From positions 1 to 15,805 of the forward strand of contig PEYL01000073.1 of assembly GCA_002774415.1 (NCBI GenBank): a stretch of DNA of 15,805 nt, written 5' to 3'. Below, one piece after another: positions 6,557 through 10,808 of this stretch. Numbering within the stretch: the first letter of the stretch is position 1; each line of letters starts with the position of its first letter. Below the pieces are notes generated by a model. The model made no database searches. It was not told where the DNA came from and saw nothing but the letters and a program-made list of their open reading frames with translations. The DNA is from Candidatus Portnoybacteria bacterium CG08_land_8_20_14_0_20_40_83. GTDB lineage: Bacteria; Patescibacteriota; Minisyncoccia; Portnoybacterales; GWB1-42-6. The position numbers and the translations under genes are program-made.

Positions 6557-6721
6557 ATGCCAGAAAAACCATCTTTTTTAGATAAACCAGAAGAACGAAA
6601 ACAGGAAGACAAAGAGAAGGAGCAAAAAGAAAAAAAGTTATATACCACCGGACGGGGAGAAGTTATTTCTGAGAGAGAAAAGAAAGATCTGCAAAAAAGA
6701 AGCTGGGACGAGATTAAATAA
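6557..6721 (+). CDS. Small charged protein, 54 aa
   Basis: This short frame runs from ATG 6557 to TAA 6719-6721. The product begins MPEKPSFLDKPEERKQEDKE and ends KKDLQKRSWDEIK. About half of it is Lys, Glu, Arg or Asp, with a short uncharged centre LYTTGRGEVIS (28-38). The N-terminal half should be disordered or a single charged helix. There is no membrane segment, metal site or recognised family. It sits in a 338-bp gap between the ROK kinase and the PaaX/Cas2-like gene, and a long hairpin follows 18 bp after its stop, which supports a separate short gene. No good Shine-Dalgarno at normal distance. Function unknown. Confidence 0.55.
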   Translation: MPEKPSFLDKPEERKQEDKEKEQKEKKLYTTGRGEVISEREKKDLQKRSWDEIK

Positions 6722-6739
6722 AGCCTGCTTCTTTTAATT

Positions 6740-6781
6740 GCTTAATAAAAACCCCACTTTTTCAATAGGGTTTTATTAAGC
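6740..6781. terminator. Long A/T-armed hairpin, probable terminator
   Basis: GCTTAATAAAA-(A)-CCC (6740-6754) pairs with GGGTTTTATTAAGC (6768-6781) over 14 bp with one bulged A; the 13-nt loop is T-rich. The CCC/GGG core flanked by A and T runs gives a possible bidirectional terminator after the 54-aa gene. Its right edge touches the direct repeat at 6782. Confidence 0.6.
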
Positions 6782-6813
6782 GGCTTCATCTTGATACGAT
6801 CGTATAAATATGA
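6782..6813 (+). promoter_or_regulatory. Direct repeat 1 with perfect palindrome ATACGATCGTAT (candidate operator)
   Basis: This 32-bp stretch matches 7376-7407 at about 26 of 32 positions. It contains the exact 12-bp palindrome ATACGATCGTAT at 6794-6805, then ATAAA-W-ATGA. It lies just upstream of the -10 box of the PaaX/Cas2-like gene, where a bound regulator would block the -35 contact region. Autoregulation by the downstream gene product is inferred. Confidence 0.55.
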
Positions 6814-6818
6814 TACCA

Positions 6819-6824
6819 TATAAT
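6819..6824 (+). promoter_or_regulatory. -10 box of the PaaX/Cas2-like gene
   Basis: TATAAT is an exact -10 hexamer. Transcription from about 6831 would leave a short leader containing AAGAGG before ATG 6842. ATG 6827 is only 2 nt from the box and would lie before the transcription start, which favours 6842 as the start codon. No good -35 is present; the palindrome occupies that position. Confidence 0.55.
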
Positions 6825-6841
6825 ATATGGGAAGAGGCGAA

Positions 6842-7369
6842 ATGATAAATAAAATTTTTTTAACGATAGATAGAATTCTGGAAGAAGGAGAAATAATTTT
6901 TTCTCGTCAAAGTTTATGGTCTAAACTTAATAGAATTTCAAAAACTCAAGATGATGGTCGACGAGAATTTAATCAAGTGCTTCGACGCTCAGTCGAGCAC
7001 AACTGGATTGAAATACAAGAAAAAGGCGAGAAAGTTTTTTACCGTTTAACTCCTCTTGGCGTTAAGAAACTTAGTCTTTACAAATTTAATGAAATAAAAA
7101 TTAATCGGGGAAAATGGGATGGTTTCTGGCGCCTGATAGTTTTTGATATTCCAGAGACAGAACGCCAAGGCCGAGATGCACTCAGGAAGGTATTGCAGCA
7201 TTTTGGATTTTATTCATTACAAAAAAGTGTTTTTATCTATCCATTTAAATGTGAAAAAGAAATAAAAAATTTATGTGATTTTTGGGGTATTTCAAACTGC
7301 GTAGAAATATTTTTAACTCATTCGGTTGGGAAAAAAGAGGAACAGTTAAGGGGGTTTTTCAATATATAA
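6842..7369 (+). CDS. PaaX-like regulator with C-terminal Cas2-like domain
   Basis: A 175-aa protein. Residues about 1-80 form a winged-helix-type domain resembling PaaX/phenylacetate repressors: helices, then a wing around EKGEKVFYRLTPLGVKKL. Residues about 90-175 are a Cas2-like ferredoxin fold. WRLIVFDIPE (96-105) is the first strand, with D102 at the place of the Cas2 acidic residue. ALRKVLQHFGFYSLQKSVFI follows as helix plus strand. Such wHTH-Cas2-like proteins are common in Patescibacteria outside CRISPR loci; no cas1 or CRISPR array is present here. ATG 6842 is preferred to 6827 because AAGAGG precedes it and the -10 box is too close to 6827. Matching direct repeats flank the gene, suggesting autoregulation or a mobile origin. 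Regulatory role is inferred from the fold. Confidence 0.8.
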   Translation: MINKIFLTIDRILEEGEIIFSRQSLWSKLNRISKTQDDGRREFNQVLRRSVEHNWIEIQEKGEKVFYRLTPLGVKKLSLYKFNEIKINRGKWDGFWRLIVFDIPETERQGRDALRKVLQHFGFYSLQKSVFIYPFKCEKEIKNLCDFWGISNCVEIFLTHSVGKKEEQLRGFFNI

Positions 7370-7375
7370 AGCGAA

Positions 7376-7407
7376 GGATTCGTTTTAATACGATCGGATA
7401 AAAATGA
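7376..7407 (+). promoter_or_regulatory. Direct repeat 2 with near-palindrome ATACGATCGGAT (candidate operator)
   Basis: This is the second copy of the 32-bp repeat. The core at 7388-7399 differs from the perfect palindrome by one base (T to G). It begins 7 bp after the PaaX/Cas2-like stop and ends 12 bp before the -35 of the iscS promoter. It is therefore placed to let one regulator act on both transcription units. Confidence 0.5.
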
Positions 7408-7419
7408 AGTCTGTATTGA

Positions 7420-7448
7420 TTGACTTGGTCAATTTTTTTTGCTAAAAT
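7420..7448 (+). promoter_or_regulatory. Strong sigma-70-type promoter for iscS-iscU
   Basis: TTGACT (7420-7425) and TAAAAT (7443-7448) are separated by an ideal 17-bp spacer. The -10 is preceded by TGC, an extended -10. Predicted initiation at about 7455 leaves only about 5 nt before ATG 7460, so the mRNA would be nearly leaderless. The -35 overlaps a small inverted repeat ATTGAC-TTG-GTCAAT followed by eight T, which could be a weak terminator for the previous gene or an operator. Confidence 0.75.
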
Positions 7449-7459
7449 TGCGAAGTAAT

Positions 7460-8695
7460 ATGGGTGAAAATAAAAATAGAATTTACTTAGACTATGCGGC
7501 TACTACCCCGGTTGACCCGGAGGTTTTTGAAGCAATGAAGCCGTATTTTGGCGATGATTTTGGCAATCCTTCTTCGGCTCACCAGTTTGGCCAAAAAGCT
7601 CGGCAAGGATTGGATAAGGCAAGGGCGCAAGTAGCGGAATTTTTTGGCTGCAAGCCCGAAGAAATCATTTTTACCAGCGGAGCAACAGAAAGTAACAATT
7701 TGGCGATTAAGGGCGTTATATATAAAATTCAAAATTCAAAATTCAAAATTCAAAGTTTGCCGCACGTGATTACGTCCCAGATAGAACATCATTGTGTTCT
7801 TGATACTTGTAAAAACTTAGAGGAAACTGGTTTTGCCCAGGTAACTTATTTGCCGGTTAATAAAGAAGGATTGGTAGAAATTGAGGCATTAGAAAAGGTA
7901 ATCAAAGAAAACACGGTTTTAGTTTCCATAATGTACGCCAATAATGAAATCGGCACGGTCCAGCCGATTGAAGAAATCGGCAAATTGATTAAAAAACTTA
8001 ACCAGTCGCGGCAGCAGAAGATTTATTTCCATACCGACGCGGTTCAGGCGATTAATTACCTGAACTGCAAAGTTGACGCGCTGCAGGTTGATTTGCTGTC
8101 AATGTCGGCCCATAAGTTTTACGGCCCCAAAGGCGTGGGCGCGCTTTATATAAGAAAAGGCACTCCGGTCAAAAAAATCCAGGATGGGGGAGCGCATGAA
8201 TACGATTTGCGGGCCGGCACGTATAATATTGGAGGGATAGTCGGTTTGGGCAAGGCAATTACAATGATTAATTCTCAAACCGCGCAGAGAATTAAAAAAT
8301 TAAGGGATAAAATGGTTGAAGAGGTTTTAAAATTAATTCCCAATTCAAAATTAAACGGTTCGCGACAACATCGTCTGCAAAATAATGCCAATTTTAGCTT
8401 TCCCGGAGCCGAAGGAGAATCCATTATGATGGCTTTGGACCAAGAGCGTATTGCGGTTTCAACTGGCTCGGCTTGCGCTTCGGAAAATTTGCAGCCGTCG
8501 CATGTTCTGACGGCTTTGGGGCTTAAACCCGAGGAATCTCACACCAGTATCCGCGTGACATTGGGCAAATATACGAAAGAAGAGGAAATAGATAGGTTTT
8601 TGGAAGTTTTGCCAAAAGTTGTGGAAAGACTGCGGCAAATTAGCGGTTCGGGCAAGGCTGACAAGAAAAAACTGCCGGATGACTTCGGGTGTTAA
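7460..8695 (+). CDS. iscS: Cysteine desulfurase (IscS/NifS)
   Basis: A PLP enzyme that removes sulfur from L-cysteine and passes it as persulfide to IscU and other acceptors. It has 411 aa from ATG 7460, where the family start IYLDYAATTPVD follows within a few residues; the longer TTG start (7439) would lie inside the promoter. TSGATESNN (72-80) binds PLP phosphate, EH (H110) stacks on PLP, SMSAHK (K219) forms the Schiff base, and STGSACAS carries the catalytic C339 in the loop typical of group I enzymes. Residues about 88-99 (YKIQNSKFKIQS) look like an insertion encoded by an AAAATTC heptamer run, placed before the conserved HVITSQIEH strand. The gene is followed by element B and iscU. Confidence 0.94.
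   Translation: MGENKNRIYLDYAATTPVDPEVFEAMKPYFGDDFGNPSSAHQFGQKARQGLDKARAQVAEFFGCKPEEIIFTSGATESNNLAIKGVIYKIQNSKFKIQSLPHVITSQIEHHCVLDTCKNLEETGFAQVTYLPVNKEGLVEIEALEKVIKENTVLVSIMYANNEIGTVQPIEEIGKLIKKLNQSRQQKIYFHTDAVQAINYLNCKVDALQVDLLSMSAHKFYGPKGVGALYIRKGTPVKKIQDGGAHEYDLRAGTYNIGGIVGLGKAITMINSQTAQRIKKLRDKMVEEVLKLIPNSKLNGSRQHRLQNNANFSFPGAEGESIMMALDQERIAVSTGSACASENLQPSHVLTALGLKPEESHTSIRVTLGKYTKEEEIDRFLEVLPKVVERLRQISGSGKADKKKLPDDFGC
7724..7751 (+). repeat. Four tandem AAAATTC heptamers inside iscS
   Basis: Four exact head-to-tail copies of AAAATTC occupy 28 bp, followed by a partial AAA. They encode the KIQNSKFKIQ part of IscS. Because the unit is 7 bp, gain or loss of one copy by slippage would shift the reading frame. 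The same motif family fills intergenic gaps elsewhere in the window. Confidence 0.9.
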
Positions 8696-8698
8696 ATT

Positions 8699-8930
8699 TT
8701 CGCTCGGATATCACCTCCAAAAACCGCAGATCTCGGCTCAGCAATTGCTTTTGGAAGCGTCTGATTTGTCCTAAGCTAAGCCAAATCAGACTCGCCAATT
8801 TTGCTTGCTCCTCCGACGTCCCGTCGGAGACCGTGCCCGCTCGCAAAATTGAGCGTTCCAAAACCAATTGCCTCGCCTCGTAAAAAAAGAAGCGATGTTT
8901 TTGGAAGGTAATACCCTCGCTCTTAAAGAA
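8699..8930. repeat. Palindromic element, copy B (shared-end element)
   Basis: This second copy of the shared-end element fills the gap between the iscS stop (8695) and ATG 8936 of iscU. The ends match copy A closely (left 26/31, right 29/31); the interior is longer and different. Nested stems are present. GCAATTG-TTTTGGAA near 8741-8756 pairs with TTCCAAAA-CAATTGC near 8857-8873 (one mismatch between the blocks). GTCTGATTTG/CAAATCAGAC is a perfect 10 bp, CAATTTTGC/GCAAAATTG a perfect 9 bp, and CTCCGACG-TCC-CGTCGGAG a perfect 8 bp. The outer arms pair less well than in copy A. The left arm contains ATCACCTCC, the same as the bacterial 16S rRNA 3' tail. Confidence 0.75.
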
Positions 8931-8935
8931 AAATT

Positions 8936-9367
8936 ATGTATAGCAAAAAAGTCATTGAACAATTTTTGCATCCCAAAAATATGGGGAAAATAGATAAACC
9001 GGATGGGGTAGGCACGGTTGGAAATATTTTATGTGGCGACCAGATGACGCTTTATATAAAAGTCAAAAACCTGCCCCGAGCGAAGTCGAGGGGTAAAAAG
9101 GGCGAAGAGATTATAGACGACATAAAATTTGAATCTTTTGGATGCGCGGCGGCAATTGCCACTTCTTCCATGATAACGGAAATGGCCAAAGGCAAGACCT
9201 TAGAGGAGGCATTAAAATTAAATCGTGAAATGGTTGCCAAAAAGCTGGGCGGCTTGCCGCCTATTAAGATGCATTGTTCAAATATGGCAGCGCAGGCTTT
9301 AAAAAAAGCAATTGAAAATTACCGGAATAAAAACCAGAAACCCGAAGCTCGAAATCCGAAAGAATGA
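8936..9367 (+). CDS. iscU: Fe-S cluster assembly scaffold IscU/NifU-N
   Basis: IscU receives sulfur from IscS and assembles [2Fe-2S] clusters. All three cluster cysteines are present in their family contexts: GNILCGDQM (C33, with the neighbouring Asp), FESFGCAAAIATSSM, and LPPIKMHCSNMA, whose HC pair is typical of IscU. Length is 143 aa, slightly above the usual ~125-130. The excess has two sources. Residues about 46-55 (LPRAKSRGKK) come from an inserted hairpin repeat between the first and second cysteines, and the tail NQKPEARNPKE is encoded by an intergenic-type repeat running past the stop. ATG 8936 is 6 bp after element B with no clear Shine-Dalgarno. Pairing with iscS supports the assignment. 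Confidence 0.92.
   Translation: MYSKKVIEQFLHPKNMGKIDKPDGVGTVGNILCGDQMTLYIKVKNLPRAKSRGKKGEEIIDDIKFESFGCAAAIATSSMITEMAKGKTLEEALKLNREMVAKKLGGLPPIKMHCSNMAAQALKKAIENYRNKNQKPEARNPKE
9074..9093 (+). repeat. In-frame hairpin repeat inside iscU
   Basis: CCCCGA-GCGAAG-TCGAGG folds as a 6-bp stem with one C/A mismatch and a GCGAAG loop, followed by GG. It resembles the short CTCGA-GCGAAG-TCGAG repeats scattered in many bacterial genomes. It is translated in frame as PRAKSRG between two conserved strands of IscU, at a place where the family normally has a short loop. Confidence 0.7.
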
Positions 9368-9475
9368 ACAAAATTCAAATATCCAATATCCAAAAACTAA
9401 AAAAATAAGAATTTGAGCATTTGAGAATTTAAAAATTCATTCTGGGTTCTGGTTTGGGATTTTGGAATTAATTTT
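9328..9475. repeat. Inverted repeats spanning the iscU tail and the iscU-htrA gap
   Basis: The left part (about 9330-9366), AAACCAGAAACCC then AGAATGAA, lies in the iscU tail. The right part (about 9437-9468) carries TTCATTCT-GGGTTCTGGTTT. The two are approximate reverse complements about 70 bp apart, with AT-rich repeats (TTTGAGCATTTGAGAATTT and similar) between. No promoter stands out. The htrA ATG follows directly. Confidence 0.6.
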
Positions 9476-10696
9476 ATGTTTAACCAAAAAGACCAATTTA
9501 TCAAAATTATTGTTGTGAGTATTTTAATTTCTTCTCTTTTCGGTTTTCTAGCTGGCGGCTTAGCTTCCAGCTGGTTTCTTAGCAAGGGTAACTTAAATTT
9601 ACCCCACTTTTTATCAAAACCAAACACTCAGAGTCAAATTCAAGTCCTCGCTCAAGAAGAAACGGTAGTTAAGGCAGTTAAAGAAACTTCTCCGGCCGTG
9701 GTTTCAATTATCGCCACCAAGGACTTGCCGGTGATGGAGCAGTATTTTAAAAACTACAATCCTTTTGGCGATTTATTCCCCGGATTTGAGTTTCAGATTC
9801 CGGATTATCGCCAAAAAGGAACCCAAAAACAGGAGGTGGGCGGCGGCACTGGCTTTATTGTTTCTGCCGATGGTCTAATCCTGACCAATAAGCATGTCGT
9901 TGATATTCAAGGAGCTGATTATACGGCTTTGACCAATGATGGTCAAAAATATCCGGCCAAAGTTTTGGCTATTGACCCGGTTCAAGACATCGCTATTTTA
10001 AAAATAGATAAAAAGGGATTACCAGTGGTCAAACTGGGTAACTCCGATAGTTTAGAAATTGGTCAATCAGTGATTGCGATTGGTAATGCCTTAGGCGAAT
10101 TTAGAAACACGGTGAGTGTTGGCGTCATTTCTGGCCTCAAGCGCTCAATTGCTGCCTCAACCGGTTTTGGCTCCCAAGCCGAACAGCTGGAAGGAGTAAT
10201 CCAGACTGACGCGGCCATTAATCCAGGTAATTCTGGCGGGCCGCTGCTCAATTTGTCCGGGGAAGTTATTGGAATTAACGTGGCGATAGTTCAGAACGCG
10301 CAAAGCATTGGTTTCGCCCTGCCGATAAACTTGGCCAAACGTGATATTTCGCAGGTGCAAAAACAAGGGAAGATTTATTATCCGTTTTTGGGGGTGCGCT
10401 ACGTCATTGTTACGCCGGAGATAAAAGCCCAGAGAAATTTGTCGGTTGATTACGGCGCGCTGATCCTGTCAGGCTCCGGGCAAAACGAGCCGGCTATCAC
10501 CCCGGGCAGTCCCGCGCAGAATGCAGGACTTCAGGAAAATGATATAATATTGGAAGTGGATGGTTCAAAGATTGACATGACCAATACTTTGGCTAAAATA
10601 ATTCAGGGTCATAATGTCGGCGATAAAATAAGTTTAAAAATATTGCATCAAGGGCAGGAAAAAACAGTACAAGTGACATTAGGGGAGAAAACATGA
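9476..10696 (+). CDS. HtrA/DegP-like trypsin-type serine protease with one PDZ domain
   Basis: A membrane-anchored extracytoplasmic protease for damaged or misfolded proteins, 406 aa. A single TM helix about 9-31 is followed by a linker and the trypsin-like domain. The full catalytic triad is visible: H140 in LTNKHVV, D171 in DPVQDIAILKI and S253 in NPGNSGGPL. Oxyanion-loop residues are intact. A PDZ domain occupies about 300-406 (FLGVRYVIVTPE..., SPAQNAGLQENDIILEVDGSKI). Domain order TM-protease-one PDZ is that of DegS/HtrA-type enzymes rather than two-PDZ DegP. ATG 9476 is adopted since the TM helix follows at once; the upstream bases are repeats without a Shine-Dalgarno. The paralogue at 13456 shares the fold but not the triad. 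Confidence 0.94.
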   Translation: MFNQKDQFIKIIVVSILISSLFGFLAGGLASSWFLSKGNLNLPHFLSKPNTQSQIQVLAQEETVVKAVKETSPAVVSIIATKDLPVMEQYFKNYNPFGDLFPGFEFQIPDYRQKGTQKQEVGGGTGFIVSADGLILTNKHVVDIQGADYTALTNDGQKYPAKVLAIDPVQDIAILKIDKKGLPVVKLGNSDSLEIGQSVIAIGNALGEFRNTVSVGVISGLKRSIAASTGFGSQAEQLEGVIQTDAAINPGNSGGPLLNLSGEVIGINVAIVQNAQSIGFALPINLAKRDISQVQKQGKIYYPFLGVRYVIVTPEIKAQRNLSVDYGALILSGSGQNEPAITPGSPAQNAGLQENDIILEVDGSKIDMTNTLAKIIQGHNVGDKISLKILHQGQEKTVQVTLGEKT

Positions 10697-10808
10697 AAAA
10701 ATTCAAAAATCAAAAATCAAAGTGCAAAATGACAATTAAAAATGTAAAATTTTGAATTTTGAACTGTCATTTTGATTTTTACATTTTGCATTTTGAATTA
10801 TTAAGAAC
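10697..10808. repeat. AT-rich inverted repeat between htrA and clpB
   Basis: The spacer is built of TTCAAAAATC/TTTTGAATT units. AAAATGACA (10726-10734) and TGTCATTTT (10765-10773) are exact reverse complements, and AAATGTAAAA has its complement in TTTTACATTT further right, so most of the gap can fold back on itself. No promoter of good quality is visible. The motif family is the same as in the iscS heptamer run. Confidence 0.65.

Noticed and set aside
6782..7407. Possible CRISPR-Cas locus around the Cas2-like gene
   Set aside because: Only two imperfect repeats exist, on either side of one gene, with no spacers, cas1 or other cas genes. The N-terminal winged helix points to a regulator.
8640..8971. 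Open frames on both strands across element B
   Set aside because: They are by-products of the inverted-repeat structure. The frames disagree with each other, have no recognisable domain and overlap iscS or iscU ends.
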